Shown here: piece by piece, positions 1 to 11,877 of the stretch
Position numbering within the stretch: the first letter of the stretch is position 1
How the letters are laid out: the number at the start of each line of letters is the position of its first letter
NCBI GenBank assembly: GCA_003956705.1
Contig: QZCP01000224.1
Coordinates: 227,340-291,339, forward strand
DNA length: 64,000 nt
Direction of reading: 5' to 3'
Source of the DNA: Brevipalpus yothersi
Lineage: Eukaryota; Arthropoda; Arachnida; Trombidiformes; Tenuipalpidae
Position numbers and translations under genes: made by a program
Notes under the pieces: model-generated
The model's database searches: none
Told to the model about the DNA's origin: nothing
The model's input: only the letters and a program-made list of their open reading frames with translations

Positions 1-494
1 ATGAGGGATGCACTTCACTAGAATTATCCAAGAAACAATGATAGTATTCTTGCGTGTTCATGCATCGTAAGACTTTGCCTCCTCACACGTGGATCAGGTA
101 GGATGAATTAGAAAAAGCTTAACTTCAAGTTTTCCCACATTCTTAAGATGGATCAGAGGTCAAAGTAATTATTTTTCCATCCAAAAATACTGAATAAAGT
201 GCCTCATTCATACAGTTATGTGGCTGTGCTGATTGACCATCTCTTGAATTAAGTAGCAGTTTTTGCCAGCTTCCTAGCCAGCCAGCATTCTGAAATTGAG
301 TTTTTGAATGAACAAAAGTTGTTGTCTGAAAAGAATTCGATTAAGAATCGATGAACTTTGAATAGGAGCAAGTCAGAAATGCAATGAATTTTTCAATTTT
401 CCTTTAATTCAAAATCGCCTCATCTAACATATTTCTTCTGGAAGGAGTATATATAATCAGTAAATGGTGGTGACTGTAGCTTGGTCGATCAATT
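1..494. repeat. Duplicated array spacer at left edge
   Basis: No gene is seen here. The stretch resembles the spacer at about 22,050-22,560 (shared words such as the run around 'attatccaagaaacaatgat') and, more loosely, 1,860-2,270. It is therefore the upstream flank of another BTB copy lying left of the window, followed by the copy at 495-1,500 just as the 22,050 spacer is followed by the copy at 22,822. Seen by eye; identity was not computed. Confidence 0.6.
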
Positions 495-1500
495 TCAAAG
501 AAGATTGCTATTTTGTGGATTTTGTAGACAATAGGCCAGAAGCTGGGTGATTGGGCTATCCTCTAATTTGTAAGAGCTCTAAAAAATGGACAGAAAAATC
601 GGTAAGAACAAGGTTCCGAAGAATGTTTATAGTTACCATTTCGCAAAAAGTTATTTCTTCTTTGCCGTAAAGAATAGTCCAGCGCGTTTCTAAAATCCCG
701 GAACCCAATTCCAGCGAGAATAGGAATAAATTGCTGTACTTGAGGAAGAGATTCCGAAAAGTTTGCACCTCATTTGCCATATGAGTTGTGTTGTTCGGAT
801 AAAAGCACCCTAATTCTAGATGAATCACTGGCTTGGACGATCCTTTGAATTTAAGATGGGCGTTCACATCACACGAAATGAATATTTTTGGTGCACTCTC
901 AAATTGTAATACATTTTCTGAGAGGAAGGACAGCTTCTCCTTGAGCGTAGAGATGAGAGGCTGGATTTGAAAGAACTCTGCTTCCCCTAGAATGTTTTCC
1001 AACTCTTTTCTTGATCTCGCCAGAGATATTGAGCCTCTACGGAGAAAATTGAGGATTTCAGAAAACATTTCGCCATCACGGTCTATCATTACGTAACCTG
1101 ATGCAATAAGATGAAAAATTGAAATTAATCATAATCATAATGATTTCAAAACTAAAAAGACAGGAAATATAAACGACATGCTAAATGCTGAGTAGAACCA
1201 AAATCCTATCGAGGTATTGATGAAACAAAGACTTGATAAATTTCCATCCATTCGCTAGCATAACTTACCATCAGGGTCTTTTTCATGTCCAAAATCACCT
1301 TTGAACATGTTCCTCAACATCCCCTCTTGTGATGTCAAGGTGCCGATTGTAGTCGTGAAAAGATGCCCACCGACATTGAGCTTCACATATTGATTAATTC
1401 TACTCTTCACAGGAGCTACAGATTTACTGGCGGCCTAAAAAGAGGTTAATCAATAGATGAGACCATCAATAATTGACATAAAAAATTGTCAACTTACCAT
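495..1500 (-). CDS. KCTD-like BTB/T1 protein, copy 1 (intact)
   Basis: Exons on the minus strand: 1498-1500 (ATG only, followed by gtaagt), 1269-1434, 637-1097 and 495-578. The joined length is 714 bp, 237 aa. Exon 2 carries the KCTD signature QYVKLNVGGHLF and the GMLRNMFKGDF loop; a phase-1 intron leads to GYVMIDRDG, EILNFLRRG and the residue run EAEFFQI that closes the BTB fold at about residue 105. The remainder is a family-specific domain containing CDVNAHLKFKG, KPVIHL and FLFSLELGS. The last exon, read in phase 0, encodes SSYKLEDSPITQLLAYCLQ and a short tail. KCTD BTB domains form oligomers and many serve as Cullin-3 substrate adaptors or partners of membrane proteins; the partner here is unknown. 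Nearest relative in the array is copy 13 (22,822-23,793). Confidence 0.8.
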
Positions 1501-2904
1501 TTCTTGCCTCTTGAGAGCTGAGATATTCACAAGATATGAGTTTACTCAATTGAGAGCGTTCAAGAGTAGAAATAGATTCCCGAGACAAAAAGCAAATTCG
1601 AAAGAGGCTAATTGATACAGACACTAGATGTTCGAGTCGTAATTTCATCAAGTGTGAATCAAGTCACAACGAAGGAAAACTTTCAATTGGCTCAAGAATC
1701 AATTGATCATGATCCAACTCACATAGCTTGGAGCTGGACGCAAACTCATTACTCCTTAATTATCATGTATTTTTGCCGCTTTCTTCTGTTCATTGAAAAT
1801 TATTATGATGGTGATCCTGTTCTTCTTGTTATTTTCCCGCCTTCTCGGACACTAATTGATGTGGAATGCATTTCACTAGGATTATTTAAGCATGAACGGT
1901 TCATACCCTCCATTGCATGACTCTGCTCCGCACAGGTTGACGCATGGGATGAATATAAAGAAGAGCTAGACTTTTAACCCTGAACGGTTTTCAGGATAGA
2001 CCAAAGGTGAGAGTAATTATTTTTTCATCACAATATGCGAACTTAATGAAGAGCCCTATCAGGGCGGCCATGTAGCTCATCGACCATTCTTCGATTTGAG
2101 TGGCAGTTTTCTAATACTCTCAATGAAAGAAAAAATTGTTCTTATAATTCGAATAAAATCCATAAAATTTGATCAAAGCGATTTTTTGATTCAATTTCTT
2201 CTACTGAGATTCAATATTTTCAAACCAACTAGGATATTTCTTCTAGGATAGGAATATATAAGATGAGAAACTAGCGATGTCTTGGGCTAAGCGCTACCGG
2301 TGGCTATTATGGTGCATCTTGTTTGAATTCAGTTGAGCGATTAGGCAACACTGGCAGATACAGTGTGCACAGTGAGTGCCACGAATAGTCGGCGAAGACA
2401 TGGACGATCAACTGTTTTGGATAGCTGTTTGTATTTTATTAGTGAATTTTATGGGTGTAACTATCAATTTTCTATAGAAAACGTTGATCCTTGTGTAAGT
2501 ACATGCACATTTTGAGGAAAAATTTCAGGTATCATCACTAATAGTCGTCTATTAGCACACTCAGCAAGCCAATTTTGAATAAATTGATGGCTAATTCGGT
2601 TAATATGGAGAGTAATCCTATTCGTGAGTCATTTAAAGAGGAAAAGAGAAAGAGTAGGGTTAACAGTCTTTTGCAAGTTTTTCCAATGTTTGTCAGAATA
2701 AAAGCCACTCGAAAGAATAAAAGTCAATTCATCTTCTTTTCTAACACGCATAAATACTATTATGGTAAGAACTTTGATCATGAACGATCAGAAAGATATC
2801 AAAAATTATCAAAGAGAGGGATCGATCAAGCTCATTTTCACTGGATATAATGCAAAGTAATTACTAGCCAATTCATGATCAAAACTCTCATCAAAAGGGC
2901 TTTT
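1501..2904. other. Array spacer, no supported gene
   Basis: About 1.4 kb without a credible gene. Positions 1,600-1,920 resemble the upstream flanks of copies 5 (10,240-10,380) and 12 (21,790-22,090), so this is probably the 5' region carried along in the duplications. About 2,290-2,380 is repeated at 10,525-10,610. Plus-strand open readings near 1,612 and 2,575 lack any domain or codon-like pattern and are not called. Confidence 0.5.
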
Positions 2905-3190
2905 GTATGGTCAGTTTGAGGGCTTCACAAGGCTCAGGTGAAGTGAGAATATGGATTCACTATTGTATTTCCTTTCGAATTTGAAGAATGTTCGGAACTC
3001 TTTCAGGTTGTTCGAGGAACCTCCAAAAAGTTCTTCCACGCTCAATTATAGGTGAATCACTGGCTTGGAAGTTCCTCTATATTTATGGTCTGAATCATGT
3101 GAAGAGTATATTCATGTATATTTCTCACGAACAAAACAGAGAAGAAATTGTACCAATCAATTATCAAGCGATTCAAATCCCAATCAAAGT
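2905..3190 (-). pseudogene. KCTD-like BTB fragment (exon 3 tail only)
   Basis: Reading the minus strand, remnants of the C-terminal domain are visible: a degraded DSDHKYRGTSKPVIHL, then an in-frame stop, then NNLKEFRTFFKFERKYN and FSLHL. These align with the KDSHLKFKG, KPVIHL, EVQTFRNLFLKY and FLFSLEL blocks of intact copies. No BTB half and no splice sites remain. The closest sister is the relic at 13,340-13,990, which shares the surrounding bases; both seem to descend from one already broken unit. Confidence 0.65.
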
Positions 3191-3761
3191 TGAATTTTGA
3201 CACAGTTGCACAAAAGATGCGTGGGTGAGACTGACCAAATTCACCACTCATTGACCTGACTCAAGAGACTTTTACGTAAAAGTTTAGAGCCAAAAGCTTT
3301 CCTAAGAATAATATTGAGACGACAGAAGCTCAATAAGATCAAAAATTGAGATTCAATGCTTCCCCTTGCTTATTTTCTTTGGTGATGTCCTTTTTGAAAA
3401 AGCTATTTCCTGGTTTCATCACAAACTTTGTGACACAAAGAAAAATCGTGAGATTCTCTTCCTCATCTTTCATCCCTATTTCTGACGCTTTTCCAATGCA
3501 TGAATTTCCCATGATCATGAGTTTTGACGTTGTCGAATAGGCGTGTAAAATATGATCTGTTATGAACTTACATGAAATGGTGTGATGAGAGGAAATGATG
3601 AAGAATTGAGGGCAGTTGTTTGCAAATTATTTGGATTCAATCTCTGTGGATTTGATACACTCTATCATTCAAAGAAAATTTTCTCTTCGTGAAGCAAACT
3701 TGAATTCATACATTTTTGTTTCTCAAGAATCTTCTTCCACCATGGTTGGAGGTCTTTCATT
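3191..3761. other. Spacer, nothing recognised
   Basis: Sequence between the fragment above and copy 2. No coding signal on either strand that I can support, and no simple repeat of note. Confidence 0.4.
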
Positions 3762-4798
3762 TTAAATTGATAACTTCTCAGGGCCATTAGAGTGGCGCAA
3801 ATAGTAAGCAAAAAACTTGATGAATGGATTGTTTCCGGTTGGACGCGAACTTTTGCTCTGAAAATAGAAAAAAGTGAACAAAATAGAGAATCAGGAAGGA
3901 ATCTTCCAAGGATTACCTTGCATTTGATTTGTTTCCCCTTGTAATAGAGGATCCACTGGGTTTGGGTGTCAATAGAGCCCAGTTCGAGAGAGGAAATGAA
4001 TACATCGCAATATTTTTCATAAAGATCTCGAAAAGTTTGAACCTCTTCACCCATCGGGTAATATTTTTGGGCATCAAATCCCAGTATAAGATGAAATACT
4101 GGCTTGGAAAACCCTTTGAATTTAAGATAAGAATTCTTATCACATGTGGTATGTATTCTTGGAATACTCTCAAGTTGTAATAAATTTTTTCGAAGTGGAA
4201 GCAACTTTCCTTCGATAATAGATATGAGAGAATGAATCTGCTAAAATTCCGCATCAGTGAGTATATTTTCCAACTCTTTGATCGGTCTCTATAGAGAGAT
4301 CGAGCCTCTGCGAAGAAAGTTGAGGATATCAGGAAAAGTTTCACCATCTCGGTCTATCATCACGTATCCTTCAAAGAGGAGCGGAAAATAATCAGCCATA
4401 AAAAGTGCATAGTTCTACTATCTGATAACTTGTAATCATGACATTTTCTCGAGCTTAAAATGAGCGTCCACTTGTTTTCATTGCAAGAACGAAGTTTAAA
4501 CCATCCTCTTTCAAGATATTGGTGGTTCAAGATTCATACTATTCCGAGTTCAAGATAATTTTCTCCCACGAACTTATCTTTAAATCTTTCTTGTTCTCAA
4601 AATTACCTTCGAACATGGTCTTCAACATTCCTTCAAAGGACGTTGAGGTGTCCATCGTTGTTTGAAAAAGGCATCCTCCAACATCGAGCTTCACGTATTG
4701 ATTAATATGTCCACTATTAGTATCTCTTGAATCCTTGGTTTAGCTGATTGAGTTAATTGGTAAATCCAGATTATTTTCCATAACAAATGACATACCAT
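3762..4798 (-). pseudogene. KCTD-like BTB pseudogene, copy 2
   Basis: The full four-exon plan is still visible: ATG at 4796-4798 followed by gtatgt, exon 2 beginning with GATTCAAGAG and encoding QYVKLDVGGCLF, exon 3 beginning GYVMIDRDG, and a terminal exon reading SKSSRPTGNNPFIKFFAYY in phase 0, ending at 3762. It is broken by two in-frame TAG stops in the BTB second half (after RRGSISL, and inside the EAEFYQI block where tyrosine is expected) and by loss of the exon 2 donor (ATAAGT where other copies have GTAAGT). The C-terminal domain of exon 3 remains open. The flanking spacer (about 5,000-5,560) matches the one upstream of copy 10 (about 18,110-18,560). Confidence 0.8.
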
Positions 4799-5959
4799 GA
4801 CCTTTCTCAAGTAATTAAGGTGAAAAGTTAATCGAATATGACAGGGAGCACAAAATAATTTCACAGAACGAGTTGATTGTTCAGCTGTAACTCACTCACT
4901 GAAGAATAAGACTTGTAGTGCTGGGGATCCAAAGACCAAATAAGGTTCTCGGAAAATTCAAATTCCTTCAAATGATTTCAAGATCACATAAAAATTTCTA
5001 AATCATAAGTAACGATTGCTTCCCATTCTATCATCCCTCAGTTTTCATCGTTCATGATAGAACGATCGGGTGTGATAATCGCTTGAAGCCGCCCACTTCC
5101 GCTCTCATTCTAACATTTATCGATCAATTACCATTCAGTTTGCAATGAATTTGATGAGCTGTTTGCTTGCACACAGATGAGTAAGTCTAGCAATCATCAA
5201 ACGCTTCCTTACAGAATCATTAAAAGAATTTGAGAAAGTCCAAACTTTTAGCTTCTCTCCTCTTCAATAACGATCAATTCTGTCCTCCAATTATCTATCA
5301 AACTTGAGATCATGACGATGATCAACATTAGTATGACTTTACCTTTTATCCTCCCAGGATTTGTCAGAAAAGAAGCACTTTGATGGAAAGGGAAAATGAA
5401 TTTTTCTCATACATTGAACAACAAACATGTACATGTAGATGAGATAAAAGAGTGGTCAGGTGATACTAATCGCCCTTCATTCAGTTTTCTCGTCAAAAAT
5501 TCATTCCATAAATAAACGGCAGCAATTACTGGATCAAGATCTCATTGAATCGGTTGATCTTGAGAAATCTTCAGATTTCTATCTGAAATATAATTATTGA
5601 TCGAAATTGATTTTAAAGGTCTAGTGATGGCTGAAAGAGAGGAAAAGAACCAAAAATCCTAGTTTTTTCGTTTTCTTCAATTTTACCTGTGAATTTATTT
5701 CCCAATCTCATTTTGTTTAGTTCATAAAAATATACCTTTCCGCAGCTAGACTCAAGATTCAATCATCGGTTCTTGTTCAAGTGTAGTCTATGGTGAATCA
5801 TTAAGAAAACAAAGAGCTAGTGAAGAGACCAATTGACTTTCCGATTTTTCTATTAATAAAGATTGACAGCCAAGAAGTTATCCTCTCGAGATTGAGTTAA
5901 TGTTGATTTCTGCCAAAATTCCAGAGAGATCCCGATCAATCGATGGTGAGAGATGATGA
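4799..5959. repeat. Array spacer, duplicated at ~18.1-18.6 kb
   Basis: No gene seen. About 5,000-5,560 is recognisably the same sequence as 18,110-18,560 (shared words around 'gcaatgaatttcacttgagc' and 'gtatgacttta'). The part at 5,460-5,560 around 'aaattcattccataaataaa' is also repeated at about 10,975-11,040. These are duplicated flanks of BTB units. Confidence 0.55.
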
Positions 5960-7014
5960 TCATTCATCTCTAGATTCACGTATACGGTTAGCAAAGACTT
6001 GAGTCAGAGCGTTCTGAACTGATAACCTACTCGTCAATATCCTGGAATTTGAATCTAAACCCTGAAAGATAAACAAAAAATTAGCAAGTGAAGTTTAGTC
6101 AAGAACCGAGAATTACCCTGGCCTTGCATTGTGTTTCCTCCCCATCACAATAGACAATCCAACTCGTTTCTTGACCAATGCTCAATTCCATAGAGAAAAG
6201 AACTAAGTCACTGTAATTTAGGTAAAGGTTCCGCAAAATTCCAACCTCGTATTGTACGGATCCAGCTCTAAGATCTTTTTCTGTTGCACCCACTCTTTGA
6301 TCTTGGTATGCCAATATTAAGTGGACGATTAGCTTGGAGGTTTTTTTCAATTCCTCAAATATCTTCCGATCACACGAGGTATATATCATCGGGACATTTC
6401 CAAATTTGAATTCACACTCTTGGAGAGAGATCAAATGTTTTTTGACCAGATCGCCCAGAGAGTCAATTTGATAGAATTCTGCCTCAGCCAATATATTTTC
6501 CAATTCATTTTTTGGCTTTGACAAGGAGATGGAGCCTCTTCTCAGAAAATTCGAAATTTCGGAAAAAGTTATACCATCACGATCAATCATGACAAATCCT
6601 GATGTGAAAAAAATTAGAAATTTTTCATCATTTGCTTGAAAATTCAAAAAAAAAATGCCAACTCAACGTAGTAGATCATTGTAGAATAAGAAAAACTCAG
6701 TTTCTCAAGGTTTGGTTGGTGTTTCATCAGATTGTAAGGAATTTCTGTCAAATTTGATTCACCTTCAGAATCTTTTTTGTTCTCAAAATCACCTTTGAAC
6801 ATATTCTTCAACATTCCTTCATGAGACATCAGTGTACCGATTGTCGTTTGAAAAAAATGTCCTCCAACGTTGAGCTTAACATATTGACTCAAATCACTAG
6901 TGGGAGCATTAGAGTCACTTGAATCCTGTTGATCGATCAAATTCGTCATGCTGAGCTAATCAAGTCAACTGATGTGGGGAGAAAACTCTCCACGAATTTT
7001 ACACTACATACCAT
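5960..7014 (-). CDS. KCTD-like BTB/T1 protein, copy 3 (intact, divergent tail)
   Basis: Exons on the minus strand: 7012-7014 (ATG, then gtatgt), 6763-6925, 6117-6598, 5960-6061; joined 750 bp, 249 aa. Exon 2 starts DSSDSNAPT and carries QYVKLNVGGHFFQTTIGTLM and GMLKNMFKGDFENKKDSEG; the donor is gtgaat. Exon 3 starts GFVMIDRDG and includes RRGSISL and EAEFYQIDSL, then a C-terminal domain with YTSCDRKIFEELKKTSKL and LFSMELSIG, slightly longer than in other copies. The terminal exon gives GLDSNSRILTSRLSVQNAL and a charged end, quite different from the RPT-type tails of copies 10 and 12. No disabling change is seen. Relative to copy 7 the BTB half is very close and the C-terminal half is not. Confidence 0.78.
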
Positions 7015-7652
7015 TTTCAATCGGGGGAAGACTGAGAGGATTTTCAGTGAAATATGTTTGAGCTATTGAATTGACTGTCTCAAGGATTGTGGATTGGGTT
7101 CAGAAGAACAAATTAACCAGAGCACTTAATCTACCATGAGCTTAGCTATCCAAACTTTGAAATAAGAAATGAATCATCAAAGACCATTGAAAGTTGGGCG
7201 AGTAAGCTGCACTTATTAACACATGTGCTTTGTAATAATCTACATCAATCTGTATTAGTCACCTTCGATCAAGATTACTGCACAGAAACACTTGAGATGC
7301 TAAGCCAAACTTACCCGCACAAAATGAACTTTGATCAAGAGAGTTTTGAGTAGTACATGATAAGATTAGCTTGCTAATCTGTCACTTCCAAAATGTATGC
7401 TAGAGAAGTTATCAAGTGCTCAGATTGTGACCCCGATTAACGGTCCTTTTCCCGAAAAAAGACAAAGATTGATTGAATGATTGATTTAATATTGTTCTAT
7501 CACATGTTTCATCGCATTGGAGATGATTTCTCTCACTTAGATTGGCTTGACTGTTTTGCTCTCTTTCCCAAACAGATGAGAACCTTCCCACTTATTCTTG
7601 GAGAAGTGAATTCCCAGGATAATTTTCTATTGATAGGTGGCAAACTGATCAA
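7015..7652. other. Array spacer, no supported gene
   Basis: AT-rich spacer between copies 3 and 4. A short plus-strand open reading at 7,477-7,698 overlaps the antisense of the copy 4 tail and has no domain, so it is not called. Confidence 0.4.
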
Positions 7653-8657
7653 TCAACTCGGGAGAGGGTTGGCACTTGCTTCCAGATTCTGTAGATAGTG
7701 GGCAGAAATACCAAGGAATGGGTTATCTTGGTTTGATGAAATTCTTCACTCTGAAGAGAAAAATTTTCAGCAACGTAAACAATGCGAAGAGGAACAAAAT
7801 TACATTGAATTTAACTTCTTTACCACCATGATAGTATACCCAGTAGGTGTCAGAAGATGCTCTCAGTTCTAGCGAGAATAAAAATTCATTTCTATACTTT
7901 TCGTGGAGATTCCAGGAATTTTCAACCTCGTATGTCGGGGAAGGTCTACCACCGTAACGCCCGAGTACAAGATGAGGTAACGGCTACGAAGCTCCTTAAA
8001 ATTTAAAATGAGAATCCTTCTCGCAAGAGGCATATATTTTAGGAATGCCATCGAGTTCCAATGCACTCTCTCTGAGACGATTCAGCCTTTCTTTGATTGT
8101 AGTGATGAGAGAATCAATTTGGGAAAATTCTGCCTCATCCAAAATATCTTCCACCTCTTTCCTCGGCCTCGATAGAGAGATTGAACCTTTTCGAAGGAAG
8201 TCCAGGATATCAGAAAAGACATCACCATTGCGATCTATCTCTACAAATCTTATCAAAATGAAACAAAATATTAATCACTTACATTGTAATGACTCTAAAT
8301 TTGAAAATCACAAGCGGCTAGTTAGAGTATCTCCAAATCCCATTTTGAACAGTGAATCTTCGAATCGGATGAAATGAAGCTCATGTTCATTCAAATTAAA
8401 TTGAATTTTTCAAAACGTCTCACTCACCATCAGAGTCTTTTCGGTTCCCAAAATCATCTTTGAACATATTTTTCAGCATTCAATCTTGGGACGTCGAGGT
8501 ACCAATCTTCGTTTGGAAGAGGCATCCTCCGACGTTCAGCTTCACATTGTGATTGATCTAGTGATCGGTGGAAACGATAGAATTTCTCTCATCCTTACAG
8601 TAGATCAAATCATGAATTAGAAAAACTTTGCCCTACAAACTCCTAGCCACTTACCAT
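7653..8657 (-). pseudogene. KCTD-like BTB pseudogene, copy 4
   Basis: All four exons can be traced (ATG at 8655-8657 with gtaagt; terminal exon stop at 7653-7655). Exon 2 has two stops, one after the DERNSIVSTDH start and one at the SQD-stop-ML position where intact copies read EGML or EGMLK. Exon 3 is open through DILDFLRKGSISLSRPRKE, EAEFSQIDSL and YASCEKDSHFKF, then has two stops in the stretch that reads GASKPVLHLVLG in copy 10. The terminal exon carries a small frame shift before the DNPF block. Copy 10 (16,853-17,746) is its clear functional sister and shows what was lost. Confidence 0.85.
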
Positions 8658-9449
8658 GTCTATTTCTCAATAATACAAAGAAGATAACCAAAAAAACGTT
8701 CAAAATGGTGTCCGAAAATTAACGAGTTTTCAGGCCTTGATTGTTTCTTAGCAAACAGCTCACTATGGAAACTGAATCGAAATCAGATAATTCTCATATC
8801 GTCTGATCCGAAATAGCTTTGGTTGGGAAGGAAAGCTCTCATATTCAATTAGTTTGCTCAACATGATCATTCGATAAAGTGAAGAATGGCTGCAGTTTAA
8901 GTTTACATTGTCAAATTCTTGCTATTCTCTCAATTTCTCCCACATTAGCCCAAATCACGATCTGTGGTCCGAGTAACTTGTCAACTTTCGCAATGTACTC
9001 GAGAAACGATTAAATGGTGATCATCATTAGCTATTGATTTCCTTTCTCAGTCCCATTCTCACCTCAATTGATGATTGCTATCAATAATGGAACTGAAGAG
9101 AGACTGAACTTCAACCTCCATCTTCAACAATAGTCAATTTTCTTTTCAACTTTTCATCCCTCTAAACGAGAGGTCATTGTGATTTGAAAAGTGAAACTTT
9201 ATCAGGTATTTTCCTGTGCTTCATTGAGAAAATGAGTAATATAAACGAATTTTTACAGAATTTCTAGAAAAAAATATGCTCAAGCCATCTCAACAATTGA
9301 TGAGAACAATGAGTGGAGATTATTTCAATTCCTCTTCAGCTTTGGAATTAGAACTTTCAATTAAGTAGTATGGGCAATCAAGAACGTTCAAAACTGAGAA
9401 TTGATTCCTGCAATAAAAAGCAAGTTCAATAGTCCAACGGGAACTGATT
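8658..9449. other. Array spacer, no supported gene
   Basis: Spacer with parts (about 8,950-9,200) resembling the flanks upstream of copies 9 and 11. No open reading with a domain; nothing else seen. Confidence 0.4.
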
Positions 9450-10138
9450 ACCAACGTAACCTAGTACAAGATGGAGCACTGGCTTGGAAGCTCCCATCAA
9501 CTTAAGATGAGAATCCTTCTCACAAGATGTGTAAATTTTTGAGATACTCTCAAGTTGTGACATATTTTCTGGGAAAGACGATAACTTCTCATTGACCAGA
9601 GAGATGAGAGACTCGATCTGATAGAGTTCTGCTTCTTATATTCTCCAGTTCTTTTTTAGGCTTCGATAGGGAGATCGAGCCTCTACGGAGGAAATTTCAT
9701 CATCTCGATCTATCATCATATATCCTAAGCAACTGGAAAGAAGGATTGATCATGAGATAACCTTGAATTCAGAAATGAGAAATATATATGGCGAGTAGAC
9801 TAAATTTTGGTCTGAATGCCCTAGTATTGGAACCTAGACTCATTATGGCCGCTCTCTATCAAGTCCGAGGCAATTTTATTCATCTGAGTTCAACTTACCA
9901 CCAGAATCTTTTTCATTCCCAGAATTGCCTTTGAACATACTCTTCAGCATTTCTCCATGTGCAAAGTGCCGATTGTAGTTGTGAAAAGAATCTTTTCAAA
10001 AGATACCCACCGACATTGAGCTTCACATATTGATTGATTTAACTCTTTACAGGAGCAACAAAATCACTGAAAGCCTAAAAGAGATAAATCAATGGATGAG
10101 ACTATCAATAATTTGCATAAAATTTGTCAACTCACCAT
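9450..10138 (-). pseudogene. KCTD-like BTB pseudogene, copy 5
   Basis: The start exon (ATG 10136-10138, then gtgagt) and exon 2 acceptor are recognisable. Exon 2 reads AFSDFVAPVKS then a stop, then NQYVKLNVGG, and is further disrupted by an inserted short duplication near 9,990-10,000 and loss of bases near the TLTS region. Exon 3 begins GYMMIDRDDE and lacks about 30 bp corresponding to the FSEILNFL segment; the open frame is lost afterwards. Similarity to copy 12 is strong up to about 9,455, where it stops, so the C-terminal half and the terminal exon are missing. Confidence 0.8.
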
Positions 10139-10605
10139 TTATTTCCTCTTGAGATCTCGATTGATAAGAAGATATGGTGGATTTTTCTCAAATGAGAACT
10201 TCTGGAAGTTGGAGTTGATTTTAGACCAAAAGCAAGTTCAACAGAAAACGATTAATACAGACACCAGATATTCAGTCACAATTTCAGCAAGTTTGGGACG
10301 AATAACAACTCGTGAAAGCTCTCGACCCACTCATAGACCAGTTATTAATAATCATATCAAACTCACAAACATTAAGTAGACCGTGACCTTACTGCTCCTC
10401 AATCGTCGTGCATTTTGCGGCTTCCTCTGTTCATTGAAACTATCACGATGGTAATCATATTCTCCTTGGTGTTTTCCCACCCTCCCTGACACTCATCCAT
10501 GTGTGACGCATCCCGCCAGAATTATATATGTCAGTGGCTATGATGGTGCATCTTGTTCTAATTCAGTTGGACAAATTGGTTCATTGGTAGACACATGGTG
10601 CTCAG
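10139..10605. other. Array spacer, 5' flank of copy 5
   Basis: Resembles 1,600-1,920 and 21,790-22,090. A 95-codon plus-strand open reading (10,092-10,379) has no domain and overlaps this duplicated flank antisense to the BTB units, so it is not called. 10,525-10,610 repeats 2,290-2,380. Confidence 0.45.
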
Positions 10606-10850
10606 TGAGTCAGTTATTTCTACCCAATATGATTGAGAGGAAGAAACTTTCTTTTTTCCAGAGATGACAATTTTTCCTTGAGGACTCTGGTGAGAGGATA
10701 ATTGATAGAATTACGCTTTGGCCAATGAATTTTCCAGCCCATTCTTTGGTCTGGATAGCGAGATGTAACTCTTTCGTAGGAAATTTGAAAATTTTAGAAA
10801 ATGTTCCATTATCACGGTCAATCATCACGAATCCTGATGGAACAAAATTA
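10606..10850 (-). pseudogene. KCTD-like BTB fragment, copy 6 (start of exon 3)
   Basis: Only the beginning of exon 3 survives: GFVMIDRD, then a one-residue insertion and FSKIF, after which the frame slips; in a neighbouring frame the expected NFLR, ISLSRPK, GLENSLAKA blocks continue to about 10,610. Exon 2, the start exon and the C-terminal domain are absent. Confidence 0.75.
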
Positions 10851-11877
10851 GATGTTACCTTTCCAAGAACTTTTCAGAAAATAAGCACGTTGATGGAACG
10901 AAAAAATGGATTTTCTTAATTCGGTGAATCATAGCATGTATGAGAAGTCAGGTTGTGTTAATCTCTAGCTTAGTTTTTTCGTCAAAAATTCATTCTATAA
11001 ATAAACGGCAACAATCATTGGAGCAAGATCTCATACAGTAGAATTGTTGTATCTTTAGAAGATCAGGTTGACGAGCATCTTGGCTACCTGAAACATGACT
11101 ATTGTGGAGAATTTCTCGAGACAAGAATTTATTTTTAGGACATTTTGAATACGGTTAATGAATACAGTCATTTTGCAATCCACTTCAAGATTATCAGTAA
11201 ACATTATCAAATGATGAACTTTTATCATTAGATCCTAAATTACTCGTTAGAGATGTATGATTGCCATTTTCTCAAGATTTTAACTAGACTATCCACTTAC
11301 CTAACAACCATGATCACAAAACGGTCTACTCTAGTTCTGATCATCGAATTGAGGCACTCACTTATCTGAGTGCACTGAGATCTCATTTAAGCTATGAAAT
11401 TAAGAATACGGCTCCAAAACAGTTTTACATATAACTAATGATAATCAGATCTAGCTTGAGAGCTGTAGAGCTATATGAATAGCAATCGAGGTGATAAACT
11501 GAAACGTTATCTGATTAAAAATGCATCAAGATATGTTTCAAAATTATTCATTGATTCTTCTCATTATTCTGTGGATTGGAGCTATCGGTAGTTTTTGAAT
11601 TACAAGGCATAAAAATGGTGAAAATAGTGGCTGAGCACAAAAAATTTCCAGGATACCAGCTTAGTTATTGGAAAGTTCCTGTCCGTCAGTTCTGAATCAA
11701 AAGTAAGACCAGTCCCTGAAGCACCTCTATTCGATGTTCAATGAGAGATGCTTTTTATGATGGCTCTACCATTAAGTCATGATACTGAGTGTTCTATTTG
11801 ATTTGTTATCGTTTTGAAATATGGGAGATGCGTGGATATTTCCCATATCTAGACCATCCAACAAAACCCAATTTTGT
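10851..11877. other. Spacer; no supported gene
   Basis: About 10,890-11,040 is a second copy of 5,370-5,560. A plus-strand signal-peptide-like stretch begins at 11,521 and is discussed among the rejected observations. Nothing else found. Confidence 0.4.

Noticed and set aside
2575..2850. Lysine-rich 91-codon plus-strand open reading
   Set aside because: No domain, no start context or splice partner; AT-rich chance ORF in a spacer.
11521..11700. Plus-strand signal-peptide-like start followed by a possible splice to a short 14-residue end
   Set aside because: The donor (ATCG|gtagtt) is weak, the product would be only about 35 residues, and there is no paralogue or cysteine pattern to support it.
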